This document shows positions 25,413 through 34,212 of a DNA stretch of 64,000 bases, in pieces. Numbering within the stretch: position 1 is the first letter of the stretch; every line of letters starts with the position of its first letter. A program made the position numbers and the translations under genes. This DNA is from Chitinophaga sp. S165 (GTDB taxonomy: Bacteria; Bacteroidota; Bacteroidia; Chitinophagales; Chitinophagaceae): NCBI RefSeq assembly GCF_003182155.1, contig NZ_QGTG01000002.1, positions 124,001 to 188,000 of the forward strand, in the 5' to 3' direction. The notes under the pieces were generated by a model. The model was not told where the DNA came from. It saw only the letters and a list, made by a program, of their open reading frames with translations, and made no database searches.

Positions 25413-27563
25413 CTATAGATTGTTAATAACATCCTGTCTTCTGTCTATTCCAAAGTTCATGAACATACCGAGGTAAATGAACCGGGGAATGTTAGGCACG
25501 ATCTCCTCCCTACGCAGCTTGTCAGAAGAATAACGGTAGCCATATACCTGTCTGAAGTTCGGTGCATTGGACACTGACAATATGAATATGGTGAACGCTT
25601 TACGGATAGAAGTCAGATAGCTGGCGCTTAATCCGATTGAATTATATGTCATTGTTTTTTCAGACATAAACTTGCTTTCCGGTAAAGTAGGATTGTAATA
25701 TGGCCTTCCGGTTGAAAAGCTATACGTCACTCCTAAATTGGTAGAAATAGCAGGTATGTTATATTTATACACCAGGCTGAAAGTGTGTTTCGCAGCGAAA
25801 TCCGGCTGTACTTCGAATGGATAGTTCAGGTAATTACGCTTTGTATCCAGGTATGAATAAGAGATCCAGTAATCAGTATTTTTAATTGTTTTACGGTCGC
25901 GCCAGAATAGCTCAATACCTTTTGCATAGCCGGTTCCGGAGGTTGTTGTATCCGGACTGGTCTTAACCAGGTCGTGATATTTTTTGTAAAAGGCTTCCAC
26001 TCTTAGTGTATAGTTTTTAGCTACCCACTGGTATGTACCGATGTAATGTGTGGCCTTCATATATCCGAGATCGGGTTTGAAACGGAGGTATTGTTGTTCA
26101 GGCTTCTGATAGAAGTCACCGTATGCAAAAGATACCTGACTTAAACCTGTGAGTTTATAAGCGAGTGATACACGAGGCGCCACATTAGCTTTAGCAATCC
26201 TGGAAGTGTATTCTACCCTTCCCCCAAAACGTCCCACCAATCTCGGTGTAAAATAGATATCGCTTTCAACAAAGCCGGAAGTGTAGTTGTCTACATAGTT
26301 TGCCGGCCAGTTATTAAAGGCTGCCTTCTCTACACCATATTGATATTCCCCTCCAAAACGCAACAGGGAATATTGCCCCAAACCTTTTGTCAGCATTGCT
26401 TTAACCTGTGCCAGTTCTGACTGGTTCTTCACTTTGGCCGACGCACTTTTATTCAATGTGTCCAGGTCTATCTTATCGACATTTACGCTATAAGATACTC
26501 CAGCATTGAATTTCCAGTCATTACCCAGGCTCTCTTTGTATGTCAGGTTAGTATAGACATTATGATTTCTCAGCTCAAACTGCTCCTCATAACCAGGATG
26601 TTCCAGGCTTGGACGGATAGTACCCATATGGGTCTTGTTCGCGTATCCGTAAAATTTCAGCATACCGGTGTTCGAAGTCTTCCTCCTGAAATTGGCAGAA
26701 CCGCCCATTATTACCGGCTTTGCGCTGAACCTGAACTTAGGTTTCAGGACGTCCAGGTAAGGCCCCAGATTTGTGTAATCAGCTTCAATACCATAGGAAC
26801 CTTTTTTGTCTTTCATCAGTTCTTCTAATCCGCCGCTTATGCCGATCACTGAAGCGCCGAGTGTATAAGATGAACGCTGTGGCAAGTCTGTTGACTCAAG
26901 GATCAGAGCGGAGGACAAGCCCTGGCCGTATTGGGCAGAATAGCCGCCGCTGCTGAAGGTAGTTCCCTTGAACAGGAAAGGAGAGAAACGGCCACGGCCG
27001 GGTTGATCAGGTAAGCCGGAAAAGAATGGGTTACGCACCAGCATTCCATCAATATAGGTCTGCGTTTCATAACCTGTACCACCTCGTACGAACAGGCCCT
27101 CCCTGTCATTCGTTTGTTGCGTACCTGGTAATGTTTTCAGTGCATTAACGATATCCGCGCCCGCACCTGCAGTAGTAACAATATCGAGTGGTTTCAGCAC
27201 GGTGGTCTTACCCTCATCGCTGGCTTCAAAACTACCGGCAGTGATGGTCACCACTTTCAGGTCATTGATGTTATTACGCATGATAATATTCACTTCCAGC
27301 GTTCCACTGATAAATACTTTTTGTTCCTGGTTGGCATATCCCAGCAATGTAGCTGTAACATACTGAACGCCTTTAGCATCGGTAGTAAATGAGAAACTAC
27401 CATCTTTTCCACTGGTAGCGCCATCATAAGAATCCTTTATTGCAACATTCACCCCTTGTAAAGGGCGCTTTTTGCTATCGGTGATCTTGCCGGTAATGCG
27501 CTGTTGAGCCATTATGCAAACCGGTAAGAAGAGTGTAAACAGAATCAGGTTAAGTTGTTTCAT
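25413..27563 (-). CDS. TonB-dependent receptor with N-terminal carboxypeptidase-regulatory-like domain
   Basis: Outer-membrane gated transporter. Signal peptide (about 1-19), carboxypeptidase-regulatory-like domain (about 22-95; ITGKITDSKKRPLQGVNVAIK ... SGKDGSFSF ... VTATLLGY), plug (about 110-220; IVNALKTLPGTQQTNDREGLFVRGGTGYETQTYIDGMLVRNP, SGGYSAQYGQGLSSAL) and a beta-barrel. At 716 residues it is smaller than SusC proteins, there is no SusD gene nearby, and it resembles the smaller Fe/cofactor-type receptors with an extended N-terminus. The substrate is unknown. Upstream are a -7 element and a 22-bp tandem repeat. Confidence 0.92.
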   Translation of the reverse strand: MKQLNLILFTLFLPVCIMAQQRITGKITDSKKRPLQGVNVAIKDSYDGATSGKDGSFSFTTDAKGVQYVTATLLGYANQEQKVFISGTLEVNIIMRNNINDLKVVTITAGSFEASDEGKTTVLKPLDIVTTAGAGADIVNALKTLPGTQQTNDREGLFVRGGTGYETQTYIDGMLVRNPFFSGLPDQPGRGRFSPFLFKGTTFSSGGYSAQYGQGLSSALILESTDLPQRSSYTLGASVIGISGGLEELMKDKKGSYGIEADYTNLGPYLDVLKPKFRFSAKPVIMGGSANFRRKTSNTGMLKFYGYANKTHMGTIRPSLEHPGYEEQFELRNHNVYTNLTYKESLGNDWKFNAGVSYSVNVDKIDLDTLNKSASAKVKNQSELAQVKAMLTKGLGQYSLLRFGGEYQYGVEKAAFNNWPANYVDNYTSGFVESDIYFTPRLVGRFGGRVEYTSRIAKANVAPRVSLAYKLTGLSQVSFAYGDFYQKPEQQYLRFKPDLGYMKATHYIGTYQWVAKNYTLRVEAFYKKYHDLVKTSPDTTTSGTGYAKGIELFWRDRKTIKNTDYWISYSYLDTKRNYLNYPFEVQPDFAAKHTFSLVYKYNIPAISTNLGVTYSFSTGRPYYNPTLPESKFMSEKTMTYNSIGLSASYLTSIRKAFTIFILSVSNAPNFRQVYGYRYSSDKLRREEIVPNIPRFIYLGMFMNFGIDRRQDVINNL

Positions 27564-27588
27564 GGGGGATGTTGAAATTTTAACAAAA

Positions 27589-27596
27589 CAAAACTA
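27589..27596 (-). promoter_or_regulatory. -7 element of the TonB-receptor operon
   Basis: TAGTTTTG on the minus strand, exact match, 26 bp upstream of the ATG. Confidence 0.55.
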
Positions 27597-27631
27597 CTCT
27601 CATAACGGTCCCTATTCAATCCATAAAAGGC

Positions 27632-27674
27632 AAAAACAGGGAAGAATCTCGGTAAAAACAGGGGATTTGTCGGT
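27632..27674 (-). repeat. imperfect 22-bp tandem repeat upstream of the TonB receptor
   Basis: AAAAACAGGG...TCGGT occurs at 27632-27653 and again at 27654-27674 (plus-strand reading), differing in the middle and by one base in length. It lies about 35-80 bp upstream of the receptor's -7 element, where an activator dimer would bind. Confidence 0.5.
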
Positions 27675-27700
27675 AGGAATTGTGCGTAAAGATAGGGAAT

Positions 27701-27730
27701 AAAAAAGCCCGCCGGTAAAACCGGCAGGCT
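27701..27730 (-). terminator. terminator after atpA
   Basis: 10-bp stem AGCCCGCCGG/CCGGCAGGCT with one mismatch and a 5-nt loop, followed by six T on the minus strand, about 23 bp after the atpA stop. It closes the ATP synthase operon directly after atpA. Confidence 0.85.
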
Positions 27731-27752
27731 AGATAAAAAAGATGTATGCTGA

Positions 27753-29330
27753 TTAAGCGAATCTTGGTTTCAGTTCGTTTACCAGAGTTACCATACGTTT
27801 GATACCGTCTTCAGGCAGGTTACCCTTCTTGAATTCGGTCAGTACTTCCGGCAGACGCACTTCCATTTCGTTCAGGAAAGCTTCCTCGAATGCTTTTACA
27901 TTCTTCACAGGAACTTCACGCAGCAAACCGTTTGTACCCAGGTAGATCATAGCTACCTGTTTTTCTACGGCGTATGGTGCGAACTGAGCCTGCTTCAGGA
28001 TTTCCACGTTACGGGCACCTTTATCCAGTACTACTTTGGTAGCAGCATCCAGGTCACCACCGAATTTAGAGAAGGCCTCCATTTCGCGGTATTGAGCCTG
28101 GTCCAGTTTCAGGGTACCAGATACTTTCTTCATGGATTTGATCTGAGCGTTACCACCTACGCGGCTTACAGAGATACCCACGTTGATCGCAGGACGGATA
28201 CCGGCGTTGAACAGGTTGGATTCCAGGAAGATCTGACCATCGGTGATGGAGATCACGTTAGTTGGGATGTATGCAGATACGTCACCAGCCTGTGTTTCGA
28301 TGATAGGCAATGCTGTCAGGGAACCACCACCTTTTACCAGGTGTTTGATTGATTCTGGCAGATCGTTCATCTGTTTAGCGATTTCGTCTTTGCTGATCAC
28401 TTTCGCAGCACGTTCCAGCAAACGGGAGTGCAGGTAGAATACGTCACCTGGATAAGCCTCACGGCCTGGAGGACGACGCAGCAGCAGGGATACTTCACGG
28501 TAAGCAACGGCCTGTTTAGACAGATCATCATAAATGATCAGGGCAGGACGACCGGTATCACGGAAGAATTCACCGATTGCGGCACCAGCGAATGGAGCGT
28601 AGAACTGCAGCGGTGCAGGATCAGCTGCAGCAGCTGCAACGATAGTAGTGTAAGCCATAGCGCCAGCTTCCTGCAGGGTTTTCATTACACCTGCAATGGT
28701 AGATGCTTTCTGACCTACTGCTACGTAGATACAATAAACTGGTTTACCAGCGTCGAAGAATTCCTTCTGGTTGATGATAGTGTCGATACAGATCGCGGTC
28801 TTACCGGTCTGACGGTCACCGATCACCAGCTCACGCTGTCCACGGCCGATAGGGATCATAGCATCGATCGCCTTGATACCGGTCTGCAGTGGTTCTTTTA
28901 CTGGTTCACGGAACAGAACGCCCGGAGCTTTACGTTCCAGTGGCATTTCATACAGTTCGCCAGTGATTGGGCCTTTACCATCTATGGCGTTACCCAAAGT
29001 ATTTACAACACGTCCAACCATGCCTTCGCCCACTTTAATGGAAGCGATCTGGCCGGTACGGCGTACTTTAAAACCTTCTTTGATCTCTCCGGATTCACCC
29101 ATCAATACCACACCCACGTTGTCTTCTTCCAGGTTCAATGCGATGGCCTTTACACCGTTTTCAAACTCCACCAGTTCTCCATAACCAACGTTGTTCAATC
29201 CATATATACGAGCGATACCGTCTCCCACCTGCAATACAGTACCTACCTCTTCCAGGTCGGCAGCAGCATTGAAGTTGCTTAGTTGCTGGCGTAATATCGC
29301 CGAAATTTCATCAGGTTTTATCTCCACCAT
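27753..29330 (-). CDS. atpA: F-type ATP synthase subunit alpha
   Basis: Non-catalytic nucleotide-binding subunit of F1. Walker A GDRQTGKT (171-178), the family signature [13 protein letters not shown] in the C-terminal half, and QLSNFNA at the N-terminus. 525 residues, normal. It is the last gene of the atpB-E-F-H-A cluster; atpG, which commonly follows atpA, is missing here because a terminator comes next. Confidence 0.97.
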   Translation of the reverse strand: MVEIKPDEISAILRQQLSNFNAAADLEEVGTVLQVGDGIARIYGLNNVGYGELVEFENGVKAIALNLEEDNVGVVLMGESGEIKEGFKVRRTGQIASIKVGEGMVGRVVNTLGNAIDGKGPITGELYEMPLERKAPGVLFREPVKEPLQTGIKAIDAMIPIGRGQRELVIGDRQTGKTAICIDTIINQKEFFDAGKPVYCIYVAVGQKASTIAGVMKTLQEAGAMAYTTIVAAAAADPAPLQFYAPFAGAAIGEFFRDTGRPALIIYDDLSKQAVAYREVSLLLRRPPGREAYPGDVFYLHSRLLERAAKVISKDEIAKQMNDLPESIKHLVKGGGSLTALPIIETQAGDVSAYIPTNVISITDGQIFLESNLFNAGIRPAINVGISVSRVGGNAQIKSMKKVSGTLKLDQAQYREMEAFSKFGGDLDAATKVVLDKGARNVEILKQAQFAPYAVEKQVAMIYLGTNGLLREVPVKNVKAFEEAFLNEMEVRLPEVLTEFKKGNLPEDGIKRMVTLVNELKPRFA

Positions 29331-29351
29331 AATGTATGCTTTTTATAAAAG

Positions 29352-29410
29352 GTCGTTAAAATGAATAAATATAACGACAACAGCTTTGCGTGTACGCAGC
29401 GGCTGCTGTT
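29352..29410 (-). repeat. inverted repeats between atpH and atpA
   Basis: GTCGTTA (29352-29358)/TAACGAC (29372-29378) and, next to it, AACAGC (29379-29384)/GCTGTT (29405-29410) enclosing the palindrome GCGTGTACGC. They would form mRNA hairpins directly before atpA. Confidence 0.5.
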
Positions 29411-29416
29411 AATTGT

Positions 29417-29977
29417 TTACTTGATTGCAGGGACGTAGATGTTCTCAGCGAACTGTTTTTTGATATCGGCCAGATCGCGCTGTACGGAAGCATCAAACAG
29501 TTTGTTATTGGATTCCAGTACAAAACCACCGATCAGATCAGCATTTACAGCTGCTTCCAGTTTTACCTGTTTGTCGGTTCCTGCCTGTACTTTGGATTTG
29601 ATCAGATCCAGCACAGCTGCGTCCAATGGAACTGCGGTGGTGATCTTCACTTTGCTGATGTTTTTCAGCACATCATACTGTTTGCTGAATTCCTGCGCAA
29701 TTTCCGGCAGGTTGCTTTCCCTTCCTTTTACTACCAGCAGCTTCACGAAAGCGGCAGTGATAGTATTGATGCGTCCTTCAAAGATGGCAGCAAGGATCTG
29801 CTGCTTCTTGTCAGGCTTAACAATAGGGCTTTTCAGCAGTGCTACCACGTCTGGATTGCTCTTAGACAGCTGCTGCATAAACAGCATATCTGCATGTACA
29901 GCTTCCAGCTGTCCTTTTTCGGAGGCCAGATCTACCAGAGATTTTGCATACCGGGATGCTAAACGGGGATTCTGCAT
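29417..29977 (-). CDS. atpH: F-type ATP synthase subunit delta
   Basis: Peripheral stalk protein linking F1 alpha to subunit b. The start MQNPRLASRYAKSLVDLA and the C-terminal GGFVLESNNKLFDASVQRDLADIKKQF are characteristic (the latter corresponds to GGF-x-L-x-ID-K-x-D-x-S). 186 residues. It lies between atpF and atpA, each gap holding an inverted repeat. Confidence 0.95.
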   Translation of the reverse strand: MQNPRLASRYAKSLVDLASEKGQLEAVHADMLFMQQLSKSNPDVVALLKSPIVKPDKKQQILAAIFEGRINTITAAFVKLLVVKGRESNLPEIAQEFSKQYDVLKNISKVKITTAVPLDAAVLDLIKSKVQAGTDKQVKLEAAVNADLIGGFVLESNNKLFDASVQRDLADIKKQFAENIYVPAIK

Positions 29978-30007
29978 ATTATATTATATCTTTTAGCTTT
30001 CAAGGGA

Positions 30008-30051
30008 AAGCTACAGGGAAAGATAATCGTATCATCTAACTCCTGTAGCTT
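30008..30051 (-). repeat. inverted repeat between atpF and atpH
   Basis: AAGCTACAGG (30008-30017) pairs perfectly with CCTGTAGCTT (30042-30051) around a 24-nt loop that has a smaller GAT..ATC hairpin. Confidence 0.55.
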
Positions 30052-30072
30052 CCGGCTTGCCAGCCTATCGCT

Positions 30073-30567
30073 TTAGTTTAATTTGATTTCTCCAGCCAGT
30101 TCTTTGATGTAACCTTCCTGAGCTGCCTTGTCGGACAGTTCTTTACGTAACACCTTTTCCGCTACTTCTATCACCAGTTTACCAACCTGATTTTTAACGT
30201 CTGTCAGAGCAGCCATTTTTTGGTTGTCGATAGCAGTGTAAGCTTCGCTGATGATCTTTTTAGCTTCCAGCTGAGCTTGCGCTTTAGCTTCACTGAGGAT
30301 CTGATCTTTAGCATCTTTTGCTTCCTTCAGAATCTTACTTCTCTCAGCTTTTGCTTCCTGCAGTACGTGCTCATGTTCAGCTTTCATCTGCGCCATTTCT
30401 TCCTTCACTCTTTCTGCAGATGCAATAGCGTCAGAAATTGAGGTTTCTCTTTCTTTCAGCGTAGAGAGGATTGGTTTCCACGCGAATTTCTTGAGGATGA
30501 GGAATACAATAACGAATATGAGTAACGAAATGAAAAACAAGCCTAACGCGGGCTGTAACAGATCCAT
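30073..30567 (-). CDS. atpF: F-type ATP synthase subunit b
   Basis: Stalk subunit. One N-terminal membrane helix (FFISLLIFVIVFLILKKFAW, about 11-30), then a long charged coiled coil (ERETSISDAIASAERVKEEMAQMKAEHEHVLQEAKAE...) and the C-terminal LVIEVAEKVLRKEL segment. 164 residues, typical. Co-oriented with the other atp genes. Confidence 0.95.
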   Translation of the reverse strand: MDLLQPALGLFFISLLIFVIVFLILKKFAWKPILSTLKERETSISDAIASAERVKEEMAQMKAEHEHVLQEAKAERSKILKEAKDAKDQILSEAKAQAQLEAKKIISEAYTAIDNQKMAALTDVKNQVGKLVIEVAEKVLRKELSDKAAQEGYIKELAGEIKLN

Positions 30568-30636
30568 GATTATGAATATTTATTTGGTTCGCAAGTTGAT
30601 TGATAAGCAATCCGGATACACATCCTTTGTAAAACA

Positions 30637-30673
30637 TTACTGCATCCATTGCCCTGTGCGCCGGATGCAGTAA
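30637..30673 (-). repeat. hairpin between atpE and atpF
   Basis: Perfect 11-bp arms TTACTGCATCC (30637-30647)/GGATGCAGTAA (30663-30673) with a 15-nt loop, starting 11 nt after the atpE stop. No T run follows on the minus strand, so a stability or partial-termination hairpin is more likely than a full terminator. Confidence 0.65.
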
Positions 30674-30684
30674 AAAGTTTAGCC

Positions 30685-31002
<318 letters not shown>

Positions 31003-31011
31003 CTATAATAA

Positions 31012-32151
31012 TTAATGGGCCTTGTGACCGTCGTCATGGTGATCATGATGAGGCATTTCCATACCCTGTCCGATGAACACTGCTGTCAGGTTAGCAAAGA
31101 TGAACGCCTGGATAAAGGCCACCAGCAGTTCCAGCATCATCATTACGATGTTGAACAGTACAGTGATCGGTAAGAAACCGTATCCAGCACCTTTGTTCAG
31201 GGAACCGAAGATAAATACCAGGGAGATAATACTCAGGATAATGATGTGACCAGCCAGGATGTTGGCGAACAGTCGTATCATCAGGGAAACCGGTTTGGTG
31301 AAGATACCAATGATCTCAACCGGTACCAGTATCGGTTTTACCCATCCTGGTACAGGAGGGTTAAAGATATGGCTCCAGAAATGCCTGTTTGCGCTGATCA
31401 TAGTAGCAATAAAGCTGATCAGGGCCAGGGCGAAAGTAACTGCGATATTACCGGTGACGTTAGCTGAACCCGGCAACAAACCTAACAGGTTGTTTATCAA
31501 TATAAAGAAGAAGATAGTCAGAATGAATGGTGTGTAACGCTCAGCGCTCAAACCAGGGATGTTTGGTTTTACCACCTCGTCGCGAATAAAGATGATCACC
31601 GGCTCCATCAGGCTCTGCAGACCTTTAGGGGCTTTCTTGGAACCTCTGGTAGTGTAAGCTTTTGCTACACTCATCATCATCCAGATCAGCAGGATAGCTG
31701 CGATGATCATAGAAGTGATGTTCTTGGTAATGGAAAAATCGTAGATCTCCTCACCGGTAGGATTATTATTTGCATCTACCGCAATGATCTTCTCGTCAGG
31801 ATATTTAGCCTCTTCCAGACCTTTTTCCTCGCGGTAATGCTTGTTTACCAGGCGATAACCCTCATGGGACTCATGCCCATGGTGGAAAGCAGAAGAAGAA
31901 AAGGAGGAAATTCCTTTATCCTTGTTGTAGATGATAACCGGCAAAGGAAGCGTAACATGTGTTTCTCCCAGACTGAACAGATGCCAGTCATGTGCGTCTT
32001 TCACGTGGCCAAGAAGCACTTCCTTGGCATCAAAACCCTTCTTCTCCTCTTCATGAGATTCGGAAGTATTCGCAAACGTACTAAAACCACTTATGCTAAG
32101 TGCAACAATAAGGGCTACCAGTCTATATTTGGACAGAGTGTAGGAAATCAC
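31012..32151 (-). CDS. atpB: F-type ATP synthase subunit a
   Basis: Membrane stator half-channel. The C-terminal domain has the essential Arg region (SLMIRLFANILAGHIIIL) and LLELLVAFIQAFIFANLTAVFIG. At 379 residues it is about 120 longer than the enterobacterial protein: a signal-peptide-like start (MISYTLSKYRLVALIVALSISGFSTFA) and a charged periplasmic N-terminal domain, usual in Bacteroidota. First gene of the operon, with a -7 element at 32171-32178. Confidence 0.95.
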   Translation of the reverse strand: MISYTLSKYRLVALIVALSISGFSTFANTSESHEEEKKGFDAKEVLLGHVKDAHDWHLFSLGETHVTLPLPVIIYNKDKGISSFSSSAFHHGHESHEGYRLVNKHYREEKGLEEAKYPDEKIIAVDANNNPTGEEIYDFSITKNITSMIIAAILLIWMMMSVAKAYTTRGSKKAPKGLQSLMEPVIIFIRDEVVKPNIPGLSAERYTPFILTIFFFILINNLLGLLPGSANVTGNIAVTFALALISFIATMISANRHFWSHIFNPPVPGWVKPILVPVEIIGIFTKPVSLMIRLFANILAGHIIILSIISLVFIFGSLNKGAGYGFLPITVLFNIVMMMLELLVAFIQAFIFANLTAVFIGQGMEMPHHDHHDDGHKAH

Positions 32152-32170
32152 CGTTTTCTGAAATTTTGCG

Positions 32171-32178
32171 CAAAGATA
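32171..32178 (-). promoter_or_regulatory. -7 element of the atp operon
   Basis: TATCTTTG on the minus strand, exact match, 20 bp upstream of the atpB ATG. Confidence 0.55.
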
Positions 32179-32230
32179 GCAGTTTTATTATCAAAAAGGT
32201 ACGCGACTACGAAAAATATGTACAACTAAA

Positions 32231-32255
32231 GAGGGACCGCAAAATACGGTCCCTC
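32231..32255 (-). terminator. hairpin after the ABC exporter gene
   Basis: Perfect 9-bp stem GAGGGACCG/CGGTCCCTC with a 7-nt loop in the gap between the exporter stop (32378) and atpB. The minus-strand T tract is short (TCTTTAG). Confidence 0.6.
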
Positions 32256-32377
32256 TCGTTCATAACATATTGAATTATTTACTTAAATGAAAGATATTTC
32301 TGCTCAACTGCCACACCTCAGATTAAAGAAATCCCCATTCTGACAAGGACACCTAAATACATGTTACCACATTTAAC

Positions 32378-34141
32378 TTATGCCACTCCCGCCTGCTTGA
32401 ACTGCATGCTGTGTAACTTATAGTAAAATCCTCCCATTTTAAGGAGTTCCTCATGAGTCCCCATTTCCCTGACCTCGCCTTTATCCAGCACGATGATCTT
32501 ACTGGCCTTGCTGATGGTAGAAAGTCTGTGAGCGATGACGATAGAGGTCCGGTCGGATATCAGCTTATCGATAGCCTGCTGGATCAGCATTTCTGATTCT
32601 GTATCGACAGAAGATGTCGCCTCATCCAGGATGAGGATTGACGGGTTGTACAGTAGCGCGCGGACAAACGAGATCAGCTGACGCTGTCCCAGGGACAAAG
32701 TGCTCCCCCTCTCCATCACCTGGTAGTCATAACCGCCCGGCAGCTGCATAATGAAGTCGTGCAGGCCTATCATCCGGGATGCTGACTCTACCTCCTCTTT
32801 CGTAACAGCGGGATTACGAAGCGTTATATTCTCATATACAGAGCCCGCAAACAGGAACACATCCTGCAATACCACCCCTATCTTACTGCGCAGCGCAGAC
32901 AATGTATAGTCCTTAATATCAGTGCCATCTATCAGGATACGGCCTTTTTGTATGTCATACAGCCGGTTCAGGATACTGATGATCGTTGTTTTGCCGGAAC
33001 CTGTATGTCCTACAATAGCGATCGTTTCGCCAGGACGGGCAGCGAAGTCAATGTCTTTCAACACATATTCCGCATCTTTATAGGCAAAGTAAACATGATC
33101 GAAAGTAATAGCGCCTTTCATATCCACGGCATCTTTTGATCCTGTATCGGCGATCTGGTCGTCGCTGTCCATGATCCGGAATACCCGCTCACTGGCTACC
33201 ATTCCCATTTGCAGTGTATTGAACTTGTCGGCCAGCATACGCAGCGGACGGAATAACATGTTCAGGTACATGATGAAAGCGATCATCACACCCTGTGACA
33301 CTTCGTAATTCAGTACTTTATTGGAGCCCCACCATACCATCAGGCCAAGAGAAATAGCCAGGATGATTTCCACTACAGGGAAGAATACAGAATAAGCAAA
33401 AATTGCATCTATGTTGGCGGTCCGGTGTTCTTTATTGATCTGTCGGAACCGTGCGTATTCACGCTTTTCACCAGTAAAGGCCTGCACGATCGCCACACCT
33501 GTCAGATGTTCCTGTACAAACGCATTCAGGGCTGATACCGCATTCCTTACGCGATAGAAAGACTTGTTCACACTTTCCTTAAAAATATAAGTCGCAATGA
33601 TCAATACCGGGAAGGGGGAAAGACTGACAAGCGTAAGACGCCAGTCTTCCACAAACATTACGACCAGGATCGCTATGATCATCAGCATGTCGGCTATGAT
33701 GGAGATCAGGCCTTCAGAGAAGACATCGTTAATGGCCTCAATATCATTGATAGTACGTGTAGTAAGCGTACCTATCGGGGTCTTGTCAAAGAAACCAAGA
33801 TTAAGATGTACGATCTTCTTGTATACCGTTACCCGGAGATCCTTTATCACAGACTGTCCCAGCCAGTTGGTGAGATAAGAGAAATAAAAGCGCATCACCG
33901 TTTCCAGCAGCAATAGCAATACCTGGATAATAGTAATGGTGATCAGCATCTGCATAAGCTGACCGGATATGTATTTATCTACTGTTAGCTGTATCAGGTA
34001 AGGCCTCATAGGTGAGATGACGGCGAGTAATACCGTCAGGAACATCGACATATAGAACGAGCGCCTGTATGGAACTGCAAAAGTGAATATCCTCCTTAAT
34101 AAGCTAATATCAAAAACCTTCTTGACCGCTGTATTTTCCAC
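32378..34141 (-). CDS. ABC exporter, fused transmembrane and ATPase domains (MsbA/LmrA type)
   Basis: Half-transporter of 587 residues working as a homo- or heterodimer. Six predicted membrane helices in the first ~320 residues; ATPase domain with Walker A GHTGSGKTTI, Q-loop VLQDVFLFAG, signature LSLGQRQL, Walker B ILILDEATSSVD and H-loop IVIAHRLST. Substrate unknown; lipid or drug export is likely from the family. An exact -7 element at 34146-34153 places the transcript start at or next to the ATG (34141), so the mRNA may be leaderless. Confidence 0.92.
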   Translation of the reverse strand: MENTAVKKVFDISLLRRIFTFAVPYRRSFYMSMFLTVLLAVISPMRPYLIQLTVDKYISGQLMQMLITITIIQVLLLLLETVMRFYFSYLTNWLGQSVIKDLRVTVYKKIVHLNLGFFDKTPIGTLTTRTINDIEAINDVFSEGLISIIADMLMIIAILVVMFVEDWRLTLVSLSPFPVLIIATYIFKESVNKSFYRVRNAVSALNAFVQEHLTGVAIVQAFTGEKREYARFRQINKEHRTANIDAIFAYSVFFPVVEIILAISLGLMVWWGSNKVLNYEVSQGVMIAFIMYLNMLFRPLRMLADKFNTLQMGMVASERVFRIMDSDDQIADTGSKDAVDMKGAITFDHVYFAYKDAEYVLKDIDFAARPGETIAIVGHTGSGKTTIISILNRLYDIQKGRILIDGTDIKDYTLSALRSKIGVVLQDVFLFAGSVYENITLRNPAVTKEEVESASRMIGLHDFIMQLPGGYDYQVMERGSTLSLGQRQLISFVRALLYNPSILILDEATSSVDTESEMLIQQAIDKLISDRTSIVIAHRLSTISKASKIIVLDKGEVREMGTHEELLKMGGFYYKLHSMQFKQAGVA

Positions 34142-34145
34142 CGTA

Positions 34146-34153
34146 CAAAAGTA
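34146..34153 (-). promoter_or_regulatory. -7 element directly upstream of the ABC exporter ATG
   Basis: TACTTTTG on the minus strand, exact match. The distance to the ATG (5-7 nt) predicts a leaderless transcript. Confidence 0.45.
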
Positions 34154-34200
34154 TAAAGAAAAAGCCCTCCGGCAATATTGCCGGAGGGCTTTTTCTTTAT
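34153..34200 (-). terminator. 48-bp perfect palindromic terminator
   Basis: Two 24-bp arms, 34153-34176 and 34177-34200, are perfect reverse complements with no spacer (centre CAATATTG). GC-rich core GCCCTCCGGC flanked by A/T tracts gives terminator function on both strands. It ends the 34213-36408 gene 12 bp after its stop and touches the next promoter. Confidence 0.85.
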
Positions 34201-34212
34201 TTCACAATTCGT

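Noticed and set aside
28428..29282. 284-codon plus-strand frame antisense to atpA, and similar long frames antisense to leuS (5863-6675, 6883-7557) and atpH (29390-29962)
   Set aside because: Cys/Phe/His-rich translations without domain motifs; these are codon-bias shadows of strongly conserved genes.
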